This document shows, piece after piece, positions 24,952 through 32,078 of a stretch of 33,543 nucleotides of DNA (positions are counted from its first letter, which is position 1; each line of letters starts with the position of its first letter). The stretch is taken from NCBI GenBank assembly GCA_017430985.1, contig JAFRLZ010000056.1, positions 1 to 33,543 on the forward strand. The letters are read 5' to 3'. The notes under the pieces are model-generated. The model had not been told where the DNA came from, did no database searches, and was given only the letters and a program-made list of their open reading frames with translations. The translations under genes and the position numbers were made by a program. This DNA comes from Oscillospiraceae bacterium (lineage in GTDB: Bacteria > Bacillota > Clostridia > Oscillospirales > Oscillospiraceae).

Positions 24952-25437
24952 TTACAGATCGATAAAGATGGAGTCGTCGTTTTCGATCCAGTCGTTCACC
25001 GGGATCGTGCGGTAGAGCTTTTCGTCCACGCGGATCACGACCTTTTCGATGCCCGCGTTGATGATCTGCCGCTTGCACATGGAGCAGCACATGGCGTCCG
25101 GCAGCAGCTCGTTCGTGGCGGCGCTGCGCCCCACGAGATAGAGCGTCGCGCCGATCATGTCCCGCCGGGCGGCCGAGATGATGGCGTTGGCCTCGGCGTG
25201 CACGCTGCGGCAGAGCTCGTAGCGCTCGCCGGAGGGGACGTGCAGCTTTTCCCGCGCGCAGCCGCCGAGATCGGAGCAGTTGCGCCGGCCGCGCGGCGCG
25301 CCGTTGTAGCCGGTGGAGATGATCTCGTCGTTGCGCACGATGATGGCGCCGTATTTGCGCCGGAGGCAGGTGGAGCGCTCCAGCACCGCGTCGGCGATGT
25401 CCAGATAGTAGTTCTGCTTGCTCGTTCGGTTGTCCAT
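24952..25437 (-). CDS. dCMP deaminase-like zinc enzyme
   Basis: 161 residues, cytidine/deoxycytidylate deaminase superfamily. The catalytic zinc site is complete: His80-Ala81-Glu82 (SVHAEANAI) and Cys118, Cys121 (CCSMCKRQI), with Glu82 as proton shuttle. Extra cysteines (24, 54, 60) and the STGYNGAPRGRRNC segment match the dCMP deaminase / ComEB branch, which makes dUMP for dTMP synthesis. It starts at ATG 25437 with GGGAGG upstream. First gene of an operon with the EFR1 protein; no thymidylate synthase is nearby. Some members of the branch act on modified or free nucleotides, so the exact substrate is not certain. Confidence 0.9.
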   Translation of the reverse strand: MDNRTSKQNYYLDIADAVLERSTCLRRKYGAIIVRNDEIISTGYNGAPRGRRNCSDLGGCAREKLHVPSGERYELCRSVHAEANAIISAARRDMIGATLYLVGRSAATNELLPDAMCCSMCKRQIINAGIEKVVIRVDEKLYRTIPVNDWIENDDSIFIDL

Positions 25438-25466
25438 ATGCAGCCTCCCGTTCTCGTTCTGGAAAT

Positions 25467-25495
25467 ATCTTATCGCGCCGCGGGGACTTCGTCAA
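25467..25495 (-). promoter_or_regulatory. Sigma-A promoter of the deaminase-EFR1 operon
   Basis: Minus strand: -35 TTGACG at 25495-25490, 17-bp spacer, -10 TAAGAT at 25472-25467. Divergent from queH. Confidence 0.8.
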
Positions 25496-25528
25496 CAAAA
25501 AGAAGTAGCTTTTTCCGCGCGGCGGTGC

Positions 25529-25534
25529 TACAAT
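25529..25534 (+). promoter_or_regulatory. -10 box of the queH promoter, immediately before the start codon
   Basis: TACAAT at 25529-25534 is followed by only six bases before the queH ATG (25541), so transcription should begin at or next to the A of ATG. The -35 region (TAGCTT at 25506-25511 with a 17-bp spacer) is weak. Confidence 0.55.
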
Positions 25535-25540
25535 GCGGGC

Positions 25541-26161
25541 ATGAACAGAAATTATCAAAAAGAACTGGATCGGATCATCCAGAAGCGGGGGACCCGTTTT
25601 CCCCGCGTTTTGCTGCACAGCTGCTGCGGGCCCTGCTCGAGCGCGGTGCTGGAATATCTCACGCAGTATTTCGACGTGACGCTGCTGTGGTACAACCCCA
25701 ACCTCTATCCGCAGGAGGAGTTCGACCGGCGCTTCCGGACGCAGGTGGAGCTCATCGAGAAGATGGGCCTGGCCGACCGCGTGGAGCTTTTGGCCGAGCC
25801 CTGGAAGCACGCGGACTACGAGACGCGCGTCAAGGGTCTGGAGGACGAGCCGGAGGGCGGCGCGAGATGTACGGAGTGCTTCCGGCTGCGCCTGACGGAG
25901 ACGGCGCGGCTCGCCAAACAGTACGGCTTCGACTACTTCTGCTCGACGCTGACGCTCTCACGCCACAAGGACGCCGTACGCATCAACTCGCTGGGCGAGG
26001 AGATCGGCCGCGCCGTAGGCGTGAGCTGGCTGCCCTCGGACTTCAAGAAGCAGGGCCGCGAGATGCGCTCGACGGAGCTGGCCGAGCAGTACGGCCTCTA
26101 CCGCCAGCTCTACTGCGGCTGCGAATACTCCCTGCACAAGCGGGAGTCCCACGGGGACTGA
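25541..26161 (+). CDS. queH: Epoxyqueuosine reductase QueH
   Basis: 206 residues. QueH performs the last step of queuosine synthesis on tRNA, reducing epoxyqueuosine to queuosine; it replaces the cobalamin enzyme QueG in many anaerobes. Seen here: Cys28-Cys29-x2-Cys32 (HSCCGPCSS), WYNPNLYPQEEFDRR, a second cysteine pair in RCTECFRLRL, the STLTLSRHKD segment, and Cys in YCGCEYS near the C-terminus, matching the iron-sulfur/metal-binding cysteines of the family. The start is ATG 25541 (MNRNYQKEL): an extended upstream frame crosses the promoter. No ribosome site precedes it and the -10 box lies only 6 bp upstream, so the mRNA is probably leaderless. Confidence 0.93.
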   Translation: MNRNYQKELDRIIQKRGTRFPRVLLHSCCGPCSSAVLEYLTQYFDVTLLWYNPNLYPQEEFDRRFRTQVELIEKMGLADRVELLAEPWKHADYETRVKGLEDEPEGGARCTECFRLRLTETARLAKQYGFDYFCSTLTLSRHKDAVRINSLGEEIGRAVGVSWLPSDFKKQGREMRSTELAEQYGLYRQLYCGCEYSLHKRESHGD

Positions 26162-26208
26162 CAAGCGCGAACGCTTCCCGAAAACGGGAAGCGTTCGCGC
26201 TTGTTTAC
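26161..26208 (+). terminator. Strong terminator of queH
   Basis: A perfect 20-bp stem (26161-26180 with 26185-26204) capped by AAAA, starting on the last base of the stop codon. The following T-run is short (TTGTTTAC). Confidence 0.85.
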
Positions 26209-26214
26209 AATTTC

Positions 26215-26245
26215 TTGATAACTTGGCCGCGCAACGTGGTACAAT
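26215..26245 (+). promoter_or_regulatory. Promoter of the zinc-ribbon/DUF5685/J-protein operon
   Basis: -10 TACAAT at 26240-26245 with an upstream TGG (26237-26239) that makes an extended -10. The best -35 is TTGATA at 26215-26220 with a long 19-bp spacer, so the extended -10 probably matters more. Confidence 0.65.
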
Positions 26246-26282
26246 ACAAATACTTAAGAATTCTTAGTATTCGGGGTGCGCC

Positions 26283-26687
26283 ATGCGCGAACGTCTGGCT
26301 CGTCTGATGGCCGGGAGAAACGGCGTCGATCAACTGAACAATTTCCTGCTGGCGCTGGACATCCTGCTGGCCATCCTCGCCAGCGTCATCGGCGGCAGCC
26401 TCGGCCGGGTGCTCTACGCTTTTGTGATGGGCCTGCTGGTCCTGATCTATCTGCGCATGTTCTCCCGCAACCTGCTGCGCCGCCGCCAGGAGAACGGAAA
26501 GTATCTGATGCTCAAGCAGCGCTTTCTGGGGCGCTTCCGCCTGCTGAAGGAGCGCTGGGTGCAGCGCCGGGACTACAAGTTCTTCACCTGCCCTGCCTGC
26601 CATACGACCCTGCGCGTGCCCAAGGGCCGCGGCAAGATCCGCATCGTCTGCCGCAAGTGCGGCGTTTCCTTTACGGGAAAGAGCTGA
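26283..26687 (+). CDS. Small membrane protein with C-terminal zinc ribbon
   Basis: 134 residues, function unknown. Two hydrophobic segments (about 20-40 and 43-60) form a probable hairpin in the membrane, followed by a strongly basic stretch (RRRQENGKYLMLKQRFLGRFRLLKER in part) and a C-terminal zinc ribbon with CPAC and CRKC separated by about 17 residues (LRVPKGRGKIRIV between them). This last part looks like the zinc ribbon of nucleic-acid-binding or assembly factors. It starts at ATG 26283 after GGGGTG. First gene of a three-gene operon; its stop codon lies one base before the next ATG. Confidence 0.88.
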   Translation: MRERLARLMAGRNGVDQLNNFLLALDILLAILASVIGGSLGRVLYAFVMGLLVLIYLRMFSRNLLRRRQENGKYLMLKQRFLGRFRLLKERWVQRRDYKFFTCPACHTTLRVPKGRGKIRIVCRKCGVSFTGKS

Positions 26688-26688
26688 T

Positions 26689-27534
26689 ATGTTCGGCTAT
26701 CTCACAGCCTGTACGGAGCTGCTCGACGAGGAGCAGCTCCGCCGCTATAAAGCGGCCTATTGCGGCCTCTGCCGCAGCCTTGCCGAGCGCCACGGGCAGC
26801 TGAGCCGCCTCGCGCTCACCTACGACCTCGCCTTTCTGACCCTGCTGTTCGACTCGCTCTACGAGCCGGAGCTCACGCAGGGCGAGGAGAGCTGCGTCGC
26901 CCACCCCTTTTCCGCGCGCCCGTGGCAGCGCAGCGAGAGCAGCGACTACGCCGCCGACATGACGGTGGCGCTGGCCTGGCTCAAGTGCCGGGACGACTGG
27001 GAGGACGACTCCAACCCCGCCGCGCTGGCCGAGGCCGCCGTGCTCCGGCGCGCCTGGGAGCGCGTGAAGGCGGAGTATCCCCGTCAGAGCCGGGCCATGG
27101 AGGAGGGCGTGCGCGCCCTGCGGAACATGGAGAAGGCCCGCGACGAGTCGCCCGACCGCGCGGCGGAGTGCTTCGCGGCGCTCATGGGCGAGATCTTCGT
27201 CTGGAAGGACGATCACTGGAGCGGCACGCTCTACCGGCTCGGCGCGGCGCTCGGCCGCTTCCTGTACATCATGGACGCCTGCATGGATCTGGACGGCGAC
27301 ACCTTTTACGATCGCTACAATCCCTTCCGGCGTTATTACGGGCTGGACAACGCCGCGCGCTTCCGCGACATCCTGCGGATGCTTCTGGCCGACTGCGCGC
27401 GGGAGCTGGACAGGCTGCCGCTGGTACAGGACGCGGGGATCCTGCAAAACATCGTGTGCGTCGGGCTCTGGACGGAGTTCGACAAGAAATACGGCAGCGA
27501 AGGAGGAGACGGCCATGGTCCAGGATCCGTATAA
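26689..27534 (+). CDS. DUF5685 family protein
   Basis: 281 residues, function unknown. The N-terminal [11 protein letters not shown], the YCGLCRSL motif (Cys25, Cys28) and the YNPFRRYYG segment are typical of DUF5685. Two Asp-rich helical motifs stand out: CRDDWEDD (Asp102, Asp103, Glu105, Asp106, Asp107) and [10 protein letters not shown] (Asp196, Asp200, Asp202, Asp204), about 95 residues apart in a mostly helical protein. This resembles the metal-binding pattern of class I isoprenoid synthases, a comparison from pattern only. It starts one base after the upstream stop, with a weak ribosome site (AAAGAG), and overlaps the J-domain gene by 20 bp, so all three are likely translated together. 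The last residues ([13 protein letters not shown]) are encoded within the overlap and may have little role. Confidence 0.88.
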   Translation: MFGYLTACTELLDEEQLRRYKAAYCGLCRSLAERHGQLSRLALTYDLAFLTLLFDSLYEPELTQGEESCVAHPFSARPWQRSESSDYAADMTVALAWLKCRDDWEDDSNPAALAEAAVLRRAWERVKAEYPRQSRAMEEGVRALRNMEKARDESPDRAAECFAALMGEIFVWKDDHWSGTLYRLGAALGRFLYIMDACMDLDGDTFYDRYNPFRRYYGLDNAARFRDILRMLLADCARELDRLPLVQDAGILQNIVCVGLWTEFDKKYGSEGGDGHGPGSV

Positions 27535-28201
27535 AGTGCTCGGCGTCTCCCCCGACGCCAGCGATGAGGAGATCAAAAAGGCCTACCGCGAGCTCGCGAA
27601 GAAATACCATCCGGACCGCAACCCCGGCAACGAGGAGGCCGCCCGGAAGATGAACGACATCAACGCCGCCTACGACCAGATCAAAAACGGCACGGCGCAG
27701 CAGGACCCCTTCGCGCAGGGCGCGGCCTACCAGCAGTACGGCGGGCAGAGCTACGGCTGGGGCGGGCAGGGCTACGGCTACGGCTGGGGCGGCTGGGACC
27801 CCTTCGCGGAGGCCCGTGCCCAACAACAGCAGGAGCGCAGCGAGTACACCGCCGCCAAAAACTACATCCGCAACGGCATGTACCGCGAGGCGCTAAACGC
27901 CTTGGAGAACGTCCCCCTGCCGGAGCGCGACGGCAAATGGTATTTCCTCTCGGCCGGCGCGAACATGTATCTCGGCAACCGCATCGCCGCGCTCGACGCG
28001 GCCAAAAAGGCCGTCGAGATCGAGCCGGGCAACGAGGAATACCGGCGGCTCCTGCAGCAGCTGCAGAGCGGCGGCGATTTCTACGACAACTACACCGTGC
28101 GCTACCGCAGCGGTCTCTCCCCCGACCGGCTCATCATGAGCCTGTGTCTGGCCAACATGTGCCTCGGCCCCCTGTGCGGCTGGCGCGTGTGCTGCTGCTG
28201 A
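27515..28201 (+). CDS. J-domain protein with TPR-like region and Cys-rich tail
   Basis: 228 residues. A J domain (1-65) with the HPD motif (His32-Pro33-Asp34) that stimulates the ATPase of DnaK. It is followed by a Gly/Tyr/Gln/Trp-rich low-complexity stretch (about 68-110), a TPR-like helical region (about 115-190, with [20 protein letters not shown]), and a tail ending in [20 protein letters not shown], with six cysteines in about 20 residues. The zinc-finger and client-binding domains of true DnaJ are absent, so this is a specialised (type III) J protein that recruits DnaK to a particular client. Start ATG 27515 with GGAGGAG, inside the end of the DUF5685 gene. The client is unknown; the operon partners are candidates. 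Confidence 0.9.
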   Translation: MVQDPYKVLGVSPDASDEEIKKAYRELAKKYHPDRNPGNEEAARKMNDINAAYDQIKNGTAQQDPFAQGAAYQQYGGQSYGWGGQGYGYGWGGWDPFAEARAQQQQERSEYTAAKNYIRNGMYREALNALENVPLPERDGKWYFLSAGANMYLGNRIAALDAAKKAVEIEPGNEEYRRLLQQLQSGGDFYDNYTVRYRSGLSPDRLIMSLCLANMCLGPLCGWRVCCC

Positions 28202-28226
28202 CGTCAGAAGAAATTCACTCCATTTC

Positions 28227-28259
28227 ATTCCCGCGGATTCCGAAGGAATCCGCGGGAAT
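28227..28259 (+). terminator. Terminator of the DUF5685/J-protein operon
   Basis: A perfect 15-bp stem ATTCCCGCGGATTCC with its complement (28245-28259) and a 3-nt loop GAA. The T-run after it is weak (TTCAT), so its efficiency is uncertain. Confidence 0.65.
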
Positions 28260-28288
28260 TTCATATCCGTTCCTTCCTTCTTCCTTTT

Positions 28289-28323
28289 CCGGCGCAAACC
28301 CGCTTTGCTGGGCTTTGCGCCGG
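28289..28323. repeat. Hairpin of unknown role between the J-protein gene and cysK
   Basis: CCGGCGCAAA (28289-28298) pairs with TTTGCGCCGG (28314-28323), with a smaller inner stem CC/GG. It lies between two terminators that face each other. No T-run on either side, so it is not a standard terminator. Confidence 0.5.
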
Positions 28324-28336
28324 GAACGCAAGAGAA

Positions 28337-28375
28337 AACCGGGGGATGTGAAAACAGTTTTCACATCCCCCGGTT
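28337..28375 (-). terminator. Terminator of cysK
   Basis: A perfect 18-bp stem (28337-28354 with 28358-28375), 3-nt loop, followed on the minus strand by TTTTCTCTT. It lies about 45 bases beyond the cysK stop codon. Confidence 0.88.
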
Positions 28376-28419
28376 GATCGTTAACGCTTTTTGCAGGCGA
28401 AATAGTAAAGCAAGGCCGG

Positions 28420-29352
28420 TCACTCCGCAAAGAGCGGGGTGGAGAGATAGCGGTCGCCGGTGTCGGGCAAAAGGACGACGACGGTCTTGCCCGCGTTCTC
28501 CGGCCGCTTGGCCAGCTCGACGGCGGCGTGCGCGGCCGCGCCGGAGCTGATGCCCACCAGCACGCCCTCGCGGCGGCCGATGCGCCGCGCGGCGGCGTAG
28601 GCCTGCTCGTTCGTGACGGTCACGATCTCGTCGTACACGGCGGTGTTCAGCACCTCGGGCACGAAGCCCGCGCCGATGCCCTGCAGCCCGTGCGGTCCGG
28701 CCTTGCCGCCTGAGAGGACCGGCGAGCCGGCCGGCTCCACCGCCACGATCTTCACGGCGGGATTTTTGCTCCTGAGATACTCCCCCACGCCCGTGATCGT
28801 GCCGCCGGTGCCCACGCCCGCGACGAAGATATCCACCCTGCCGTCGGTGTCGGCCCAGATCTCCGGCCCGGTCGTCTTCCGGTGCGCCTCCGGATTGGCG
28901 GGGTTGACGAACTGTCCGGCGACGAAGCTGTCGGGGATCTCGGCGGCCAGCTCGTTTGCCTTCGCGATGGCGCCGGGCATGCCCTTCGCGCCCTCGGTGA
29001 GCACGAGCTCCGCGCCGTAGGCCTTCATGAGCATGCGCCGCTCGACGCTCATGGTCTCCGGCATGACGATGATGAGCCGGTAGCCGCGCGCGGCGGCCAC
29101 GGCGGCCAGGCCGATCCCGGTGTTGCCGGAGGTCGGCTCGATGATGACCGAGCCGGGCTTCAGAACGCCGCGGGCCTCCGCGTCGTCGATCATGGCGCGG
29201 CCGACGCGGTCCTTGACGGAGCCGGCGGGGTTGAGGTACTCGAGCTTTGCCAGTACGCGCGCGCCGAGCGCGTCCTCCTGTTCGATGTGCGTCAGCTCCA
29301 GCAGCGGAGTGCCTCCGATCAGCTGGTCGACGGCGGTATAAATGCGAGCCAT
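28420..29352 (-). CDS. cysK: Cysteine synthase (O-acetylserine sulfhydrylase)
   Basis: 310 residues, a full-length PLP enzyme. It makes cysteine from O-acetylserine and sulfide in the cytosol. Seen here: N-terminal [12 protein letters not shown]-binding Lys47 in NPAGSVKDR, substrate loop TSGNTGIG, phosphate-binding [10 protein letters not shown], a Ser in GISSGAA, and the C-terminal [12 protein letters not shown]. It starts at ATG 29352 with AGGAGGG seven bases upstream. Alone with its own promoter and terminator; no cysE is next to it. The leader between promoter and start is short (about 35 bases), with no sign of an attenuator or riboswitch. Confidence 0.97.
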   Translation of the reverse strand: MARIYTAVDQLIGGTPLLELTHIEQEDALGARVLAKLEYLNPAGSVKDRVGRAMIDDAEARGVLKPGSVIIEPTSGNTGIGLAAVAAARGYRLIIVMPETMSVERRMLMKAYGAELVLTEGAKGMPGAIAKANELAAEIPDSFVAGQFVNPANPEAHRKTTGPEIWADTDGRVDIFVAGVGTGGTITGVGEYLRSKNPAVKIVAVEPAGSPVLSGGKAGPHGLQGIGAGFVPEVLNTAVYDEIVTVTNEQAYAAARRIGRREGVLVGISSGAAAHAAVELAKRPENAGKTVVVLLPDTGDRYLSTPLFAE

Positions 29353-29393
29353 GCGTCTGCCCTCCTAATTCCTATAAAGTTGCTATGTTTTGC

Positions 29394-29422
29394 ATGATAG
29401 TCCAATCCGCCGCATTTGTCAA
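29394..29422 (-). promoter_or_regulatory. Sigma-A promoter of cysK
   Basis: Minus strand: perfect -35 TTGACA at 29422-29417, 17-bp spacer, -10 TATCAT at 29399-29394. Confidence 0.85.
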
Positions 29423-29510
29423 GCGCTCTGGCGTTTTTCTCCGCGAAAAAAACCGAGCTTTACGAAAAAGCGCGAAAATGATAAAATCTCCCTGAGCGGG
29501 ATCGAAGGCC

Positions 29511-29544
29511 GAAAAAAACTCTCCGCCCCCGGAGGAGCGGAGAG
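29511..29544 (-). terminator. Terminator of gap
   Basis: Minus strand: CTCTCCGC ... GCGGAGAG (29544-29537 with 29526-29519) with additional G/C pairs inside, followed by a run of seven Ts (29518-29512). It lies 19 bases beyond the gap stop codon. Confidence 0.88.
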
Positions 29545-29562
29545 ACAGAGAGACCAAACAGC

Positions 29563-30591
29563 TTACGCCTTGCGGACCTTGTCGATGTGACGGGTGAGGT
29601 CGAGCATCTTGTTGGAGAAGCCCCACTCGTGGTCGTACCAGGCGACGAGCTTGACGAAGTGATCGTTCAGCGCGATGCCGGCCTGGGCGTCGAAGATGGA
29701 GGTGTGCGGGTCGGTGCGGAAGTCGGAGGAGACGACCTCGTCGTCCACATACTCCAGAACGCCCTTCATCGGGCCTTCGGAGGCGGCCTTCATGGCGGCG
29801 CAGATCTCGGCGTAGGTGGCGGCCTTCTCGAGACGGAAGGTCACGTCGACGACGGACACGTCCGGAGCGGGGATGCGCATGGACATGCCGGTGAGCTTGC
29901 CGTTGAGCTCGGGGATGACCTTGCCGACTGCCTTGGCGGCGCCGGTGGAGGACGGGATGATGTTGTTGTAGATGGAGCGGGCGCCGCGCAGATCCTTCTT
30001 CTTGGGGAAGCCGTCCACGATCGCCTGGGTGGCGGTGGAGGCGTGCACGGTGGTCATCAGGCCCTCGACGACGCCGAAGTTGTCGTTGACGACCTTGGTG
30101 ATCGGCGCGAGGCAGTTGGTGGTGCAGGTGGCGTTGGACACGAACTGCATGTCCTTGGTGTACTTCTCGAGGTTGACGCCGCAGACGAACATCGGGGTGT
30201 CGTCCTTCGCGGGGCCGGACATCACGACGACCTTGGCGCCGGCGTCGATGTGAGCCTGGGCCTTGGCCTTGTCGAGGTACACGCCGGTGCACTCGAGCAC
30301 GTACTCCACGCCGAGCTCGCCCCAGGGGATGAGGGAAGCGTCGCGGTAGGCCTTGTCGGAGAGGACCTTGACGACCTTGCCGTTGACGGTGACGGTGCTG
30401 TCCTCGTCGTTGCCGACGACTTCGCCGTCGAAGCGGCCGTGGACGCTGTCGTACTTGACGCAGTAAGCGATGTGGGAAGCGGGATGGCCGGGGGCGTTGA
30501 TGGCGACGACCTCGATGTCGTCGGACTTCATGGCGGCGCGGAACGCCAGGGAGCCGATGCGGCCGAAGCCGTTGATGCCGACTTTGATCAT
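29563..30591 (-). CDS. gap: Glyceraldehyde-3-phosphate dehydrogenase, type I
   Basis: 342 residues. It oxidises glyceraldehyde-3-phosphate to 1,3-bisphosphoglycerate, or the reverse, in the cytosol. Seen here: Rossmann start [10 protein letters not shown], catalytic Cys156 in SNATCTTNC, the catalytic His in [10 protein letters not shown], the [16 protein letters not shown] segment and [12 protein letters not shown]. At residue 33, where NAD-specific enzymes have Asp, there is Ala (INAPGHP), as in the NADP-using GapB of Bacillus. The start is ATG 30591 after GGAGG; an in-frame ATG five codons upstream overlaps the ribosome site and is rejected. No pgk or other glycolytic gene adjoins it. It has its own promoter and terminator. 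Confidence 0.96.
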   Translation of the reverse strand: MIKVGINGFGRIGSLAFRAAMKSDDIEVVAINAPGHPASHIAYCVKYDSVHGRFDGEVVGNDEDSTVTVNGKVVKVLSDKAYRDASLIPWGELGVEYVLECTGVYLDKAKAQAHIDAGAKVVVMSGPAKDDTPMFVCGVNLEKYTKDMQFVSNATCTTNCLAPITKVVNDNFGVVEGLMTTVHASTATQAIVDGFPKKKDLRGARSIYNNIIPSSTGAAKAVGKVIPELNGKLTGMSMRIPAPDVSVVDVTFRLEKAATYAEICAAMKAASEGPMKGVLEYVDDEVVSSDFRTDPHTSIFDAQAGIALNDHFVKLVAWYDHEWGFSNKMLDLTRHIDKVRKA

Positions 30592-30676
30592 AGTGATATC
30601 CTCCATATTAAAAATAATACATTAGTAGGGACTGCAGCACACCGCGCAGGGAAACATTTCCTCGCGGATCGTTTAA

Positions 30677-30706
30677 ATTGTATCATATACTATGAGCAAA
30701 AATCAA
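30677..30706 (-). promoter_or_regulatory. Sigma-A promoter of gap
   Basis: Minus strand: -35 TTGATT at 30706-30701, 18-bp A/T-rich spacer, -10 TACAAT at 30682-30677. The rest of the 247-bp gap to the next gene (30707-30838) holds a C/T-rich stretch, a small hairpin GTCGG-TTT-CCGAC (30791-30803) and no convincing promoter for the plus-strand gene. Confidence 0.78.
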
Positions 30707-30838
30707 GTTTTCCATTCCCGGGCTTTCAATAAAAAATGCCGAAATTTCTGCTCCTTTTTTCCCTTTCCTTGGGTTGTTCTTGTCTATTTTGTCGGTTTCC
30801 GACCGCTTCGTGAGACCGCGTGACACAGGAGGGCCGCC

Positions 30839-31900
30839 ATGCTTCCCCTTATATCCGATTTTCTGATGCTGTCCGATGAGCCCGCGCTGCTTGCCAGAGG
30901 CGGCCGGGTGCTGCAGGCCAACCGCGGCGCGGAGGAGCTGCTCGGGCGCGACTGCGTCGGGCAGAGCGTCCGCCAGCTCTTCGGCGACGCGATCGCCGGC
31001 GCGCAGGCTTCACAGTTCGTGGCCGAGCTGATGCTGCGCGACCGGCAGCGCACCGTGCGCATCTCCCGCCTCGAGGGCGGCATGCAGCTCATTTTCCTCT
31101 CCCGGGAGGACCGGGACCTGAGCGTTCTGAACGACGCCTCGCTCGCGGCCATGCGCGGCTGCCTGATGAACCTCAGCCTCGGCACGGAGCGCGGCAGGCT
31201 GCGCGCCGAGCAGCTCGCGGACGCGCCGCTGGCCGACTGCTTCGCCGCCATCACCAAGCAGTACTATCTCCTCAACCGCCTTATCTCCAACGCCGCCGTG
31301 GTCTACTCCCTGCTCCGTGGCGAGCTCCCGCTCGCGCTCACGGCGGTGGACCTGGCCGCGCTCTGCCGCAGCACGGCGGAGACGCTCTCCCTGCTGCGCG
31401 CCGAGCCGGAGATCCGGGTCAGCGCCCCGCCGACGCTGCTGCTAAACGCCGACGAAAAGCTGCTGGAGACCCTGCTGCTCAATCTGCTGTCGAACGCCCT
31501 GCTGCACGCCGAGGGGCTCAGCCTCGTCCAGATCCGTCTCATGGAGACGGAAAAGAGCGTGGTCCTCTCCGTGAGCGACGACGGCGGCGGGATCCCGGCC
31601 GAGGCGCTGCCGACGGTGTTCAGCCGCTATCGCCACGGCTTCGAGATGAGCGCGCTCCCGCTGGGCGCGGGCCTGGGGCTGACGGTGGCGCGCGGCGTCG
31701 CCTGTCGGCACGGCGGCACGCTGCTTCTGGAGAGCCGCGTCGGCCAGGGCACGACCGTGCGGGTCTCGCTCTCGCGGAACCTGGGAGGTCAGCGGCTGTG
31801 CACGCCCGCGGCCGAGACGCGCTGCGACATGTCCGCCCTGCTCACGGGCCTGGCCTGCTGTCTGCCCGACGAGTGCTACCAGGCGAAGTATCTGGACTGA
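30839..31900 (+). CDS. Histidine-kinase-like ATP-binding protein without a phosphoacceptor histidine
   Basis: 353 residues. Order: a PAS-like sensor domain (about 10-90; DEPALLARGGRVLQANRGAEELLG in part), a helical region where the dimerisation/phosphotransfer domain should be (about 98-165), and a HATPase_c domain (about 195-312) with the N box (Asn215, Asn219), G1 box DDGGGIP (248-253) and G2 box GAGLGL (276-281). The first histidine of the whole protein is His223, inside the N box, so the phosphoacceptor His is missing. No transmembrane segment and no response regulator gene beside it. A Cys-containing tail of about 40 residues follows the ATPase domain. The start is ATG 30839 after AGGAGGG. 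It may bind ATP and act on a partner protein, or be inactive; the partner is unknown. Confidence 0.87.
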   Translation: MLPLISDFLMLSDEPALLARGGRVLQANRGAEELLGRDCVGQSVRQLFGDAIAGAQASQFVAELMLRDRQRTVRISRLEGGMQLIFLSREDRDLSVLNDASLAAMRGCLMNLSLGTERGRLRAEQLADAPLADCFAAITKQYYLLNRLISNAAVVYSLLRGELPLALTAVDLAALCRSTAETLSLLRAEPEIRVSAPPTLLLNADEKLLETLLLNLLSNALLHAEGLSLVQIRLMETEKSVVLSVSDDGGGIPAEALPTVFSRYRHGFEMSALPLGAGLGLTVARGVACRHGGTLLLESRVGQGTTVRVSLSRNLGGQRLCTPAAETRCDMSALLTGLACCLPDECYQAKYLD

Positions 31901-31938
31901 ACTGAAAAACGGAGGTTTGGCGAGCTGTTGGTTTGACG

Positions 31939-32012
31939 CTGTAGGGGAGAGGCAAGCCCCTCCCCCAGACCTGGTACCGTGTCGGCGGGAGGGGCAAGCC
32001 CCTCCCCTACAG
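31939..32012. repeat. REP/MITE-like palindromic element, copy B (paired units)
   Basis: Outer arms CTGTAGGGG (31939-31947) and CCCCTACAG (32004-32012) are perfect inverted repeats. Inside are two copies of the same palindromic unit in opposite orientation: GGGGAGAGGCAAGCCCCTCC (31944-31963) and GGGAGGGGCAAGCCCCTCCC (31987-32006), about 22 bp apart. The core is shared with the element at 4179-4239. It fills most of the space between two convergent genes. Confidence 0.72.
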
Positions 32013-32048
32013 TGCTTTATCAATTCCCCGCCAGCCGCCTGTTTGCAA

Positions 32049-32076
32049 AAAGGACATCCCGGTGGGGATGTCCTTT
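32049..32076. terminator. Bidirectional terminator between the kinase-like gene and the LRR gene
   Basis: AAAGGACATCCC (32049-32060) pairs perfectly with 32065-32076, loop GGTG. On the plus strand a T-run follows (to 32080); on the minus strand the stem begins within two bases of the LRR stop codon and is followed by TTTG. Confidence 0.88.
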
Positions 32077-32078
32077 TT

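Noticed and set aside
30740..30838. Sigma-A promoter for the kinase-like gene
   Set aside because: The best -10-like string (TATTTT at 30785) has no -35 partner at a usable distance; possibly another sigma factor or a weak promoter.
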